Assembly (NCBI GenBank): GCA_963766345.1
Contig: CAVXZL010000010.1
Coordinates: 434,001-498,000, forward strand
DNA length: 64,000 nt
Origin: DASVFB01 sp963766345
Lineage (GTDB): Bacteria > Actinomycetota > Thermoleophilia > Gaiellales > Gaiellaceae
Direction: 5' to 3'
A program made the translations under genes and the position numbers. Positions within the stretch are counted from its first letter, which is position 1; each line of letters starts with the position of its first letter. Of the stretch, positions 18,390 to 26,036 are shown in pieces. Under the pieces are notes generated by a model, which was not told where the DNA came from, made no database searches, and was given only the letters and a program-made list of their open reading frames with translations.

Positions 18390-18392
18390 AGT
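18387..18392 (+). promoter_or_regulatory. -10 element (TAGAGT) of mtaB
   Basis: TAGAGT overlaps the prmA stop codon and ends 8 bases before ATG 18401. Confidence 0.45.
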
Positions 18393-18400
18393 CTCGCCGC

Positions 18401-19588
18401 ATGGCGACCTTCGACGTCCGCTTCCTCGGCTGCAAGGTGTCGCATCTCGACGCGCAGGACGTCCGCGCGCGGCTGCTCGCCGAGGGCCACACCGAGCGCG
18501 CAGACGGCGACGTCGCGGTCGTCAATACGTGCTGCGTCACGCACGAGGCGCTCTCGAAGTCGCGCCAGGCAGCCGCGCGCGCCGCCCGCACGCATCGCCG
18601 CGTGTACGTGACCGGCTGCGCAGCGAATCTCGGCCGCGGCGCCCTCGACGGCCTGCCCGACAACATCGTCGTCGTCGAGCGCCGCAGCGAGGACACGCCT
18701 GCTGCGGTCGCCGCTGACGTCGGGGCGCTCGGCTGCGTGAACGAGGACGCGAGGCTCGAGCGCGTTCGTGCATTCGTGAAGATCCAGGACGGCTGCAGCT
18801 TCTCGTGCAACTTCTGCGTGATTCCGCTCGTGCGCGGCGGCACGCGCAGCCGCACGGCCGACGCCGTGCTCCGGGAGATCCGCCGGCGCGTCGACCAGGG
18901 CCACACCGAGATCGTCCTCACGGGGATCAACCTCGGCTGCTTCCGCGACCGGGAAGCGGGCTTCACGCTCGCGCGCCTCGTCCGCGCGGCCGGAGCGACG
19001 CCGGGGCTCGCGCGCCTCCGTCTCTCCTCGATCGAGATCAACCACGTCGACCGCGAGCTCGTCGAGGCGGTGCGCGAGACCCCGACCGTCGCGCGCCACC
19101 TGCACGTGCCGCTGCAGTCCGGGGACGACGGCGTGCTGCGCGCGATGGGCCGCCGCTACACCGTCGCGACGTACCTGCGCCGCCTCGAGGACCTGATCGA
19201 CTTCAACCTCACGGCCGACGTCATCGTCGGCTTCCCGACCGAGGACGAGCGCGCGTTCGCGAACACGCTGCGTGTCGTCCGCGAGGCGCGCCTGACGAAG
19301 CTCCACGTCTTTCCCTATTCGCCGCGGCCCGGCACGAAGACGGCCGCAGAAGACCCGGTGGCCGCGAACGTGAAGCGCGACCGGAGTGCGCGCCTGCGTG
19401 AGCAATCACGTGTCGCGTGCATCGAGCACTGGCGGTCGAAGCTCGGGCGCGACGACGTCGTGCTCGTCGACAGGCCGGGCCGGGGATACGGCGACGACTA
19501 CTCGCCGTGGCTCGTGCGCGGCGTCGTGGGGCAGCTCCTGCGCGTGCGCGCCGCCGCGGTGACCGACGACGGGATCCTCGCCGCGTGA
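18401..19588 (+). CDS. mtaB: tRNA threonylcarbamoyladenosine methylthiotransferase
   Basis: A 395-residue methylthiotransferase converting t6A37 to ms2t6A37 in tRNA. The N-terminal UPF0004 domain supplies cluster cysteines (FLGCKVSHLD, NTCCVTHEA, VTGCAANLG); the radical SAM domain has CSFSCNFCVIP (C-x3-C-x2-C). VPLQSGDDGVLRAMGRRY and VGFPTEDE are family signatures, and a TRAM-like tail ends the protein. MtaB is preferred over MiaB because of the GCKVS start and the tail. It overlaps the HIT gene (GTGA). Confidence 0.92.
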   Translation: MATFDVRFLGCKVSHLDAQDVRARLLAEGHTERADGDVAVVNTCCVTHEALSKSRQAAARAARTHRRVYVTGCAANLGRGALDGLPDNIVVVERRSEDTPAAVAADVGALGCVNEDARLERVRAFVKIQDGCSFSCNFCVIPLVRGGTRSRTADAVLREIRRRVDQGHTEIVLTGINLGCFRDREAGFTLARLVRAAGATPGLARLRLSSIEINHVDRELVEAVRETPTVARHLHVPLQSGDDGVLRAMGRRYTVATYLRRLEDLIDFNLTADVIVGFPTEDERAFANTLRVVREARLTKLHVFPYSPRPGTKTAAEDPVAANVKRDRSARLREQSRVACIEHWRSKLGRDDVVLVDRPGRGYGDDYSPWLVRGVVGQLLRVRAAAVTDDGILAA

Positions 19589-19914
19589 GCACCGACGACT
19601 GCCTCTTCTGCGATCTCTATCGCGACGGCGACCACGTCAACGCCGCCGACGGCTTCGTCGCGGTCCGCGACATCAACCCGCAGGCCGACACGCACCTGCT
19701 CGTCATCCCGCAGCGTCACATCGAGACGTTTCGCGAGGTGCGCGAGTTCCCGCCAGACGAGGCTCGTCGCATGCTCGACTTCGTCGCCGACACCGCGCGC
19801 AAGGCGGGGCTCGAGGACTACAAGGTCGTCGTCAACGTCGGCCCGGAAGCGGGGCAGACGATCTTCCATCTGCACTGGCACATCCTGGGAGGCAGGATTC
19901 GGGGGCTGGCATGA
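19585..19914 (+). CDS. HIT-family nucleotide-binding hydrolase (HinT-like)
   Basis: A 109-residue protein. CLFCDLYRDGD is the usual N-terminal cysteine pair, and the histidine triad is FHLHWHILGG near residues 94-103. HinT-type enzymes hydrolyse phosphoramidate adenosine nucleotides. GTG 19585 overlaps the mtaB stop, and ATG of the next gene overlaps its own stop, so it sits in a tightly coupled block. Confidence 0.92.
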   Translation: MSTDDCLFCDLYRDGDHVNAADGFVAVRDINPQADTHLLVIPQRHIETFREVREFPPDEARRMLDFVADTARKAGLEDYKVVVNVGPEAGQTIFHLHWHILGGRIRGLA

Positions 19915-20354
19915 ACCTCATCGACCGCATCGAGGGCGAGCTGAAGACGGCGATGCTCGAGAAGGACAACGAGCGTCGCGACACGCTGCGCCTGATCCTC
20001 GCGAGCCTGCGCTCCGCGGAGAAGGAGCTCCAGCGGCCGCTGCACGAGGACGAGGAGCTGCAGGTGCTCCAGCGCGAGCGGAAGCGGCGGGTGGAGGCGG
20101 CGGCCGCGTTCCGCGCGGGCGAGCGCGAGGAGCAGGCGGCGAAGGAGGAGCAGGAGCTCGCCGTGCTCGAGAAGTTCATGCCCGAGCAGCTCTCCGAGTA
20201 CGAGCTCGAGGAGATCATCGACGACGTGATCGCGGAGGTCGGCGCGACGAGCCTTCGCCAGCTCGGACGCGTGATGGCCGACGTGATGCCGCAGGTCGCC
20301 GGCCGCGCCGACGGCTCGACCGTCAGCCAGCTCGTCCGCGAGAAGCTCGCTTAG
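19911..20354 (+). CDS. GatB/YqeY domain protein
   Basis: A 147-residue protein matching stand-alone YqeY: a helical N-terminal half (MLEKDNERRDTLRLILASLRSAEKE) and a tail domain with KFMPEQLSEYELEEIIDDVI and GRVMADVMPQVAGRADG, like the C-terminal domain of GatB and Asn/Gln amidotransferases. The role is suspected to be tRNA-related but unproven. ATG 19911 overlaps the HIT stop. Confidence 0.9.
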   Translation: MNLIDRIEGELKTAMLEKDNERRDTLRLILASLRSAEKELQRPLHEDEELQVLQRERKRRVEAAAAFRAGEREEQAAKEEQELAVLEKFMPEQLSEYELEEIIDDVIAEVGATSLRQLGRVMADVMPQVAGRADGSTVSQLVREKLA

Positions 20355-20417
20355 CGCTTCGCTTCGCCCGGCGTTCGGTTGCTCTTGGGGGCGCGCTGCT
20401 ACCCGATGCGTTGCGGC

Positions 20418-20436
20418 GGCGCGGCGGAGCCGCGCC
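20418..20436 (+). terminator. Hairpin after yqeY
   Basis: GGCGCGGC and GCCGCGCC form an 8-bp stem with a GGA loop in the 120-base gap between the yqeY-like gene and phoH. No T-tract follows. It probably marks the end of the preceding operon, since phoH has its own -10. Confidence 0.45.
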
Positions 20437-20462
20437 TGGGGCGAATGTCCGAGATTCCGGCC

Positions 20463-20468
20463 TAGACT
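20463..20468 (+). promoter_or_regulatory. -10 element (TAGACT) of phoH
   Basis: TAGACT ends 6 bases before ATG 20475; no Shine-Dalgarno is present. Confidence 0.55.
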
Positions 20469-20474
20469 GATTTC

Positions 20475-21434
20475 ATGCAGGAAGTCCTGGACGTCCCGAA
20501 CGACGTTGCGGTCGAGCTTGCAGGTGTCAGCGACGGGATTCTCGAGTCCCTGCGTGACCGGCTCGATTGCACGATTCGGCTGCGCGGCAACCGGCTGACG
20601 ATCGAGGGCGACGAGGTTCGCGTCTCCGAGGCGCGCGCGGTTGTCGAGGAGCTCATGGAGCTCGTCGAGGGCGGGCACGAGATCGGCCCCTCGACCGTCG
20701 ACGCGGTGCTCGGCGCACTCGAGGAGACCGATGACATCCGCGCGGTGTTCGACGACGTCGTGTGGCGCCATCGCGGCAAGAAGATCGCGCCGAAGACCGT
20801 GACGCAGAAGCACTACGTCGACGAGATCCGCAAGTGCACCGTCACGTTCGGCATCGGGCCCGCGGGAACCGGCAAGACCTACCTCGCCGTCGCGCTCGCG
20901 GTCGCTGCGCTGCAGGAGCGGATGGTGAACCGGATCATCCTCACGCGGCCGGCCGTGGAGGCAGGCGAGCGGCTCGGCTTCCTGCCGGGCGACATGCTCG
21001 CGAAGGTCGACCCGTACCTGCGGCCGCTGTTCGACGCGCTCTACGACATGCTCGAGGCCGACCGTATCCAGGCGTACCTCGACAAGGGCATCGTCGAGGT
21101 CGCACCGCTCGCGTTCATGCGCGGCCGTACGCTCAACGACTCGTTCATCATCCTCGACGAGGCCCAGAACACGAGCCCGGAGCAGATGCAGATGTTCCTC
21201 ACGCGGCTCGGCTTCGGCTCGAAGGTCGTCGTGACAGGTGACGTGACGCAGGTCGATCTCCCGCGCGAGCAGGCCTCCGGGCTCATCCAGGTGCAGGACA
21301 TCCTCGCGGGCGTCGACGGCATCGCGTTCGTTCGCTTCACGAACCAGGACGTCGTGCGGCACAAGCTCGTGCAGCGGATCGTGGAGGCGTACAAGTTGCA
21401 CGCCGAGCAGACGGGGACGACGCGCTCCCGGTGA
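20475..21434 (+). CDS. phoH: PhoH family ATPase
   Basis: A 319-residue PhoL-type protein. An N-terminal KH-like region (LRDRLDCTIRLRGNRLTIEGDE) precedes the RecA-like ATPase: Walker A GPAGTGKTYLAVALA, TRPAVEAGERLGFLPGD, and Walker B FIILDEAQNTSP. PhoH proteins are RNA-associated ATPases found next to ybeY and era, as here, pointing to ribosome maturation or RNA quality control. ybeY starts one base after its stop. Confidence 0.92.
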   Translation: MQEVLDVPNDVAVELAGVSDGILESLRDRLDCTIRLRGNRLTIEGDEVRVSEARAVVEELMELVEGGHEIGPSTVDAVLGALEETDDIRAVFDDVVWRHRGKKIAPKTVTQKHYVDEIRKCTVTFGIGPAGTGKTYLAVALAVAALQERMVNRIILTRPAVEAGERLGFLPGDMLAKVDPYLRPLFDALYDMLEADRIQAYLDKGIVEVAPLAFMRGRTLNDSFIILDEAQNTSPEQMQMFLTRLGFGSKVVVTGDVTQVDLPREQASGLIQVQDILAGVDGIAFVRFTNQDVVRHKLVQRIVEAYKLHAEQTGTTRSR

Positions 21435-21435
21435 C

Positions 21436-21810
21436 GTGATCGCGATCGAGGTCTCGAACCGAAGCGGCGTCGAGATCGACGAACAGGCGGCGGTCGCTCT
21501 CGCGCGGGACGTGCTCGCGGCGGAGAGCGTGGAGGGCGGCGAGCTCGGGCTCGCATTCGTCGCTCCCGACGAGATCCGCGAGCTGAAGCGCGAGCACCTC
21601 GGCATCGACGAGGCGACGGACGTGCTCTCGTTTCCGCTCGACGGCAAGGATCCCGTGCCGGCCGACGTGCCGCGGGCGCTGGGCGACGTCGTGCTCTGCC
21701 CGCAGGTGGTTGGCGAGGCGTGGCGCGCGCCGCTCGTGCACGGGCTGCTGCACCTGCTCGGCTACGACCACGGCGCCGAGATGGAGGCGCGTGAGGAGGC
21801 GCTCCGTTGA
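21436..21810 (+). CDS. ybeY: Endoribonuclease YbeY (rRNA maturation)
   Basis: A 124-residue metalloprotein. The zinc motif H-x3-H-x5-H is complete (HGLLHLLGYDH), preceded by TDVLSFPLDGKDPV and LGDVVLCP. YbeY is needed for 16S rRNA 3'-end processing and ribosome quality control. It starts at GTG one base after phoH, and its stop overlaps the next gene (TTGA), consistent with the conserved phoH-ybeY-dgkA-cdd-era order. Confidence 0.92.
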   Translation: MIAIEVSNRSGVEIDEQAAVALARDVLAAESVEGGELGLAFVAPDEIRELKREHLGIDEATDVLSFPLDGKDPVPADVPRALGDVVLCPQVVGEAWRAPLVHGLLHLLGYDHGAEMEAREEALR

Positions 21811-22529
21811 GCACGCCCCGCCGCGCGCCGTCGCTCATCGAGAGCTTCAACTACGCGTTCGAAGGGATCATCCACGTGCTCCGCACGCAGCGGAACATGC
21901 GGATCCATTTCGCGGTCGCGCTCATCGTGCTCATTGCGGGTCTCGCGGTCGACGTCTCGCGGCTGGAGCTGATCGCGCTGCTGCTGGCGATCGCGTTCGT
22001 CCTCATCGCGGAAATGCTGAACACGGCGCTCGAGGCGGCGATCGACGTCGCGACGACGTCCTTCGATCCGATGGCGAAGCTCGCGAAGGACATCGCGGCC
22101 GGTGCGGTGCTGATCGCGACGATCAACGCGATCGCCATCGGCTATCTCGTCTTCTCGGGGCAGGTCGCGAATCGAAGCGAGCGCCTGCTCGACAGGCTGC
22201 GCGACGCGCCCGCGAAGCTGACGCTCATCTCGCTCGTCGTCGTCATCATCGTCGTGATCGCGACGAAGGCGATCAGCGGGCGCGGTACACCGTTGCGGGG
22301 CGGACTGCCGTCCGGCCATGCGGCGATCGCATTCGCGGGCTGGATGGCGGCGACCTACGTGCTCAGCGACGCGGAGCACCGTTTCCTCATCTCGAGCCTG
22401 ACGTTCATCATGGCGCTGCTCGTGGCCCAGACGCGCGTCGAGGCCGGCGTGCACTCGACGATCGAGGTTGCGTACGGCGGCCTGCTCGGCGCGCTCATTA
22501 CGCTCGTGCTGTTCCAGGTGTTTGCGTGA
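21807..22529 (+). CDS. DgkA-type lipid kinase fused to a PAP2 phosphatase
   Basis: A 240-residue fusion. Residues 1-120 are a prokaryotic diacylglycerol/undecaprenol kinase: AFEGIIHVLRTQRNMRIH, the catalytic EMLNTALEAAID and AKLAKDIAAGAVL. Residues about 135-240 are a membrane PAP2 phosphatase with GLPSGHAAIAF and a third motif R-x5-HSTIE, in which the usual Asp is Glu. In Gram-positives the kinase makes undecaprenyl phosphate from undecaprenol, and PAP2 enzymes make it from the diphosphate, so both halves could feed the same carrier pool. It overlaps ybeY and cdd. Confidence 0.88.
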   Translation: MSTPRRAPSLIESFNYAFEGIIHVLRTQRNMRIHFAVALIVLIAGLAVDVSRLELIALLLAIAFVLIAEMLNTALEAAIDVATTSFDPMAKLAKDIAAGAVLIATINAIAIGYLVFSGQVANRSERLLDRLRDAPAKLTLISLVVVIIVVIATKAISGRGTPLRGGLPSGHAAIAFAGWMAATYVLSDAEHRFLISSLTFIMALLVAQTRVEAGVHSTIEVAYGGLLGALITLVLFQVFA

Positions 22530-22897
22530 GCGCTGACGAGCTCGTCGAGCGCGCGCGGGCGGTGGCCGCGCGGGCGTACGCGCCGTATTCGAGCTACCTC
22601 GTGGGCGCGGTCGTGCTGGCGCGCGACGGGCGCACGTTCGAGGGCGTGAACGTCGAGAACGCGGCGTACCCGTTGGGCATCTGCGCGGAGAAGTCGGCGA
22701 TCTCGCGGGCCGTGGCCGACGGGTGCCGGCCCGGCGACCTCGAGGCGATCGGGATCACGGCGTCGCCGTGCGGCGGCTGCCGGCAGTGGCTATGGGAGTT
22801 CCGGCTCGATCGAGTGACGTTCCCGAATCGCGCCGGCGAGATCGTGACGTACGCGCCTGCGGAGCTGTTGCCCGAGACGTGGGATCTCGACGCGTGA
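22526..22897 (+). CDS. cdd: Cytidine deaminase
   Basis: A 123-residue homotetrameric-type deaminase of the pyrimidine salvage pathway. Catalytic zinc motifs are CAEKSAI (C-A-E) and PCGGCRQW (P-C-G-x-C); substrate-binding VNVENAAYP is also present. GTG 22526 overlaps the previous stop. The stop lies inside a 20-base tandem repeat: positions 22881-22900 and 22901-22920 match at 17 of 20 bases. Confidence 0.92.
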   Translation: MSADELVERARAVAARAYAPYSSYLVGAVVLARDGRTFEGVNVENAAYPLGICAEKSAISRAVADGCRPGDLEAIGITASPCGGCRQWLWEFRLDRVTFPNRAGEIVTYAPAELLPETWDLDA

Positions 22898-22920
22898 CGC
22901 GGGATCTGCACGCGTGACGA
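22881..22920 (+). repeat. Tandem 20-bp duplication at the cdd stop
   Basis: GGGATCTCGACGCGTGACGC is followed by GGGATCTGCACGCGTGACGA. The first copy holds the last codons and stop of cdd; the second is untranslated. It looks like a recent replication slippage event. Confidence 0.75.
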
Positions 22921-23059
22921 TCCGGCACGAAATTGGCGCAGACCCATGTGTCGCTGCTCGGTATCGTCGACGGTGTGGGTGGCGGGACGGCATCCCCACC
23001 CTTGATCGGGTGGGGGACGCCCTTTCGGCCGCGTTGCCGCACGCTCCGGAAGCCCCCAC
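22921..23059 (+). promoter_or_regulatory. Leader/intergenic region of era with a strong hairpin
   Basis: No gene is seen in this gap. A possible -10, TATCGT at 22962-22967, would give a leader of about 85 bases. The leader contains CCCCACCC (22994-23001) pairing with GGGTGGGG (23008-23015) around TTGATC. No T-tract follows, so it is not a clear terminator. No Shine-Dalgarno is evident before GTG 23060. Confidence 0.4.
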
Positions 23060-23920
23060 GTGAGAAGCGGCTTCATCGCCGTGGCGGGCCGCCCGAACGT
23101 CGGCAAGTCGACGCTCGTCAACGCGCTTTGCGGCGGCAAGGTCGCGATCGTCTCGGACAAGCCCCAGACGACGCGGCGCCGCGTCCACGGGATCCTGACG
23201 CGCGACGACTACCAGCTCGTGCTCGCCGACCTGCCCGGCTTCCAGCGTCCGCAGGACGCACTCACCGAGCACATGCAGCGCACGGTCGACAGCGCGCTCG
23301 ACGACATGGACGGCGTGCTGTTCGTCCTCAGCGCACGCGAACGCATCGGCGCCGGCGACCGGTTCATCGCGAAGCGCGTCTTCGCGCTCGGCGCGCCCGT
23401 CGTGATCGCGCTGAACAAGGTCGACCGGCTGAAGCCGGGCCACATAGCGACGCAGATGAACACGGCGTCGCGGCTCGGCGACTTCCACGCCCTGCATCCG
23501 GTCAGCGCGAAGACGGGCGACGGCGTCACCGAGCTCCGCGACGAGCTCGTCGGGCTCCTCGGCGAGGGGCCGCTCTATTTTCCGGCGGAGCAGCGCACGG
23601 ACCTGTCGGTCGAGGCGCAGATCAGCGAGCTCATCCGCGAGAAGGCGCTCGCCCTCACGCGCGACGAAGTCCCACACGCTCTCACGGTTCAGATCGAGGA
23701 GATCACGGACAAGGCGGTCACCGCCGACGTCCTCGTCGAGACGGAATCGCAGAAGCAGATCCTCATCGGCCGCGGCGGCTCGATGGTCAGGGAGATCGGA
23801 ACGCGCGCGCGCCCGGAGATCGAGCAGCTCCTCGGCCGACACGTCTTCCTCGAACTGCACGTCAAGGTGAAGCCGCGGTGGCGGCGCGACGAGTCAATGC
23901 TCGAACGGCTGGGTCTCTAA
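23060..23920 (+). CDS. era: GTPase Era
   Basis: A 286-residue ribosome assembly GTPase. G1 GRPNVGKSTL, switch I TTRRR, G3 DLPGF, G4 NKVD and G5 VSAKTGDG lie in the first 160 residues; the C-terminal KH domain has ILIGRGGSMVREIGTRARPEIE. Era binds the 3' end of 16S rRNA. GTG 23060 gives MRSGFIAVAGRPN. recO, which often follows era, is absent. Confidence 0.95.
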   Translation: MRSGFIAVAGRPNVGKSTLVNALCGGKVAIVSDKPQTTRRRVHGILTRDDYQLVLADLPGFQRPQDALTEHMQRTVDSALDDMDGVLFVLSARERIGAGDRFIAKRVFALGAPVVIALNKVDRLKPGHIATQMNTASRLGDFHALHPVSAKTGDGVTELRDELVGLLGEGPLYFPAEQRTDLSVEAQISELIREKALALTRDEVPHALTVQIEEITDKAVTADVLVETESQKQILIGRGGSMVREIGTRARPEIEQLLGRHVFLELHVKVKPRWRRDESMLERLGL

Positions 23921-23923
23921 GAA

Positions 23924-24265
23924 CTAGCGCGTGAGGCGCACGACGCGCACGACGATCGTCCCGACGAACGCGACGACGTAACCCGACGCGAGCGCGAGCA
24001 GCGCAAGCTGCAGGCGCTCGGACAGCCGGTCGAGGAAGAACGCAGCGATCAGCGCCGGCACGATCAGCCACTTCGCCCACGGCGCGCCGCCTCGCCGGCC
24101 GGCGCGCGCGGCGACGGCGAACCCCGCGGCTCCGAGGAGCGCGGCCGCGGCCGCGAGCGCGACATCCGACGCCTCGCGGCCCGGCGCGAGTCGCACGATC
24201 CCGACGATGAGCCCCGCGACGCAGAAGATGATCACCGCGGCGCCGAGCAGCGCGTGCCTACCCAT
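23924..24265 (-). CDS. Small membrane protein, unknown function
   Basis: A 113-residue protein with three or four hydrophobic segments (residues 6-26, 35-52, about 66-75 and 85-105) and an Arg-rich loop (AARAGRRGG). It resembles no family I recognise. It follows the methyltransferase gene after 3 bases and shares its promoter. It is convergent with era. Confidence 0.6.
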   Translation of the reverse strand: MGRHALLGAAVIIFCVAGLIVGIVRLAPGREASDVALAAAAALLGAAGFAVAARAGRRGGAPWAKWLIVPALIAAFFLDRLSERLQLALLALASGYVVAFVGTIVVRVVRLTR

Positions 24266-24268
24266 CGT

Positions 24269-25072
24269 TCATGCGGCGCGCCGGAGGAGGAACACGTCCT
24301 GGTGCGGATTCCCCGCGGCGCCCTCCGGCACGAACGTCACCTCCTCGAAACCGTGCGGCAAGAGACGTTCGCGCACCCAGGACGGCGGGTGGAACGTCGT
24401 GCACAGATTCGTCCCCGGCACCTCGCCCCAGCGCACGACGAGCTCACCTGCGCGAAAGCGTCGCTGCTCGTCCGCGTCGAGCCGCTCGAGGTACCGCTCG
24501 CCGTGCGTCGTGAGCAGGACGAAGCCGTCGGGGCGTACGACACGGCGCAGCTCGTCCATCCATTCGTGCTGGATCGCCTCGGGCAGGTGCGTCAGCACCG
24601 AGAGCGCGTACGCGAGATCGAACGAGTCGTGCGAAAAGGCGAGCGGCGGCGACAGGCCGTTCGTCTCGAAGCGCGCGAACGGCAGGTTCTCGCGGCACCA
24701 GTCGATCGCCGCGCCCGAGAGGTCGCTGCCGGACACGCGGACGTCGAAGCGAGACCATTGGCGAACGACGCGGCCGCAGCCGCAGCCGAAATCGAGGATC
24801 GAAGTCATCGCCTCGATGCCGGTTCCCGCGCGCTCGAGCGCCTCGCCGATCGACTCGGCCGCGAGCCGCCCGCTGTCGAGGAACCACGAGACGTCGGGCG
24901 TGCCGGCGACGCGCACGATCAGGTGCGGCGGCGGTACCGGCAGGCCGTCGACAGGCGCAGGCGGGGGCGCGTGCGACAGCCGTGCCGCACGCATGCGCTC
25001 GTACGTGCGGTACGTAGGCGCGAGGAGGCGCGTGCGCCCGAGAAACCGGAGGAGCGCGTTCTTCGCAGCCAC
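24269..25072 (-). CDS. Class I SAM-dependent methyltransferase
   Basis: A 267-residue methyltransferase. SAM motif I is ILDFGCGCGRVVRQW, motif II region VSGSDLSGAAIDWC, and the post-motif LAYALSVLTHLPEAIQHEW followed by LRRVVRPDGFVLLTTHG is typical of Methyltransf_25/11 enzymes acting on small molecules, lipids or sugars. I choose GTG 25072 because a TACGCT -10 ends 8 bases upstream; an ATG at 25099 also exists but would overlap the divergent deoC start. It is co-transcribed with the small membrane protein downstream. The substrate is unknown. Confidence 0.82.
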   Translation of the reverse strand: MAAKNALLRFLGRTRLLAPTYRTYERMRAARLSHAPPPAPVDGLPVPPPHLIVRVAGTPDVSWFLDSGRLAAESIGEALERAGTGIEAMTSILDFGCGCGRVVRQWSRFDVRVSGSDLSGAAIDWCRENLPFARFETNGLSPPLAFSHDSFDLAYALSVLTHLPEAIQHEWMDELRRVVRPDGFVLLTTHGERYLERLDADEQRRFRAGELVVRWGEVPGTNLCTTFHPPSWVRERLLPHGFEEVTFVPEGAAGNPHQDVFLLRRAA

Positions 25073-25080
25073 TCGCACCG

Positions 25081-25090
25081 AGCGTACACT
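25081..25090. promoter_or_regulatory. Bidirectional promoter core for the methyltransferase and deoC
   Basis: The ten bases AGCGTACACT contain TACACT on the plus strand (25085-25090, 7 bases before the deoC ATG) and TACGCT on the minus strand (25086-25081, 8 bases before the methyltransferase GTG). The two -10 elements share the central TA. A partial -35 for deoC, TTCGCA at 25062-25067, is 17 bases upstream. Confidence 0.6.
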
Positions 25091-25097
25091 GGCCCCC

Positions 25098-26036
25098 ATG
25101 ACGCAGGCGCCCGCACTTCCGCGCGGGTTCGAGCTGCCGCTCGAGCCGCGGCTGCCCAGGATCGGCTCCGTCGATCAGGTCGCCGTCGAGGGCCGCGCCG
25201 GCGAGCTCGCGAAGCGCTCGATCAAGCGCGAGGCGAAGCTTTTCGCGCTCGATCTCGCCATTCGCTGCATGGATCTCACGACGCTCGAAGGCTCCGACAC
25301 GCCAGGCAAGGTCGCGGCGCTCTGCTCGAAGGCGGTGCGTCCGGATCCGACCGATCGAGACATCCCGTCGGTTGCCGCCGTGTGCGTCTATCCGAACCTC
25401 GTGCCGGTCGCCGTCGAGCGCCTGCGCGGCAGCGGCGTCAAGGTCGCCTCGGTCGCGACCGCGTTCCCGTCCGGGCAGGCGCCCCTTGCGACGAAGCTCG
25501 AGGAGGTGCGCTGGGTCGTGGAGCAGGGCGCGGACGACGTCGACATGGTGATCGACCGCGGCGCGTTCCTCTCCGGACGGTACGCGAAGGTCTACGACGA
25601 GATCGTGCGCGTCAAGGAGGCGTGCGGCGACGCGCACCTGAAGGTGATCCTCGAGACCGGCGAGCTCGGCACCTACGACAACGTGCGCCGCGCGAGCCTG
25701 CTGGCGATGGCCGCCGGCGCCGACTTCATCAAGACGTCGACGGGGAAGCTCCCGAGCGCGGCGACGCTGCCGGTCGCGCTCGTGATGCTCGAGGCGATCC
25801 GCGACGTGCAGGAGGAGACCGGACGCATCGTCGGCTTCAAGCCCGCCGGCGGGATCCGCAACGCGAAGCAGGCGGTACAGCACCTCGTGCTCGTTCACGA
25901 GACGCTCGGCACCGACTGGCTGACGCCCGACCTCTACCGACTCGGCGCGTCGTCGCTTCTGAACGACGTGCTGATGCAGATCCGCAAGGAACGCACGGGC
26001 GCGTATCGAAGCGGCGACGAGTTCACCATCGACTGA
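25098..26036 (+). CDS. deoC: Deoxyribose-phosphate aldolase
   Basis: A 312-residue class I aldolase cleaving 2-deoxyribose 5-phosphate to acetaldehyde and glyceraldehyde 3-phosphate. The Schiff-base lysine is in ADFIKTSTGK, the relay lysine in FKPAGGIRN, and the DMVIDRGAF loop is present. It is about 60-80 residues longer at the N-terminus than E. coli DeoC, as in other long-form bacterial enzymes. The downstream aldehyde dehydrogenase, joined by TGATG, would oxidise the released aldehyde, so the operon looks like deoxynucleoside catabolism. Confidence 0.9.
   Translation: MTQAPALPRGFELPLEPRLPRIGSVDQVAVEGRAGELAKRSIKREAKLFALDLAIRCMDLTTLEGSDTPGKVAALCSKAVRPDPTDRDIPSVAAVCVYPNLVPVAVERLRGSGVKVASVATAFPSGQAPLATKLEEVRWVVEQGADDVDMVIDRGAFLSGRYAKVYDEIVRVKEACGDAHLKVILETGELGTYDNVRRASLLAMAAGADFIKTSTGKLPSAATLPVALVMLEAIRDVQEETGRIVGFKPAGGIRNAKQAVQHLVLVHETLGTDWLTPDLYRLGASSLLNDVLMQIRKERTGAYRSGDEFTID

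Noticed and set aside
24254..26035. Very long plus-strand frame running into the aldehyde dehydrogenase
   Set aside because: The first 594 codons are a shadow of the methyltransferase and deoC genes; the ALDH begins at ATG 26036, coupled to the deoC stop.
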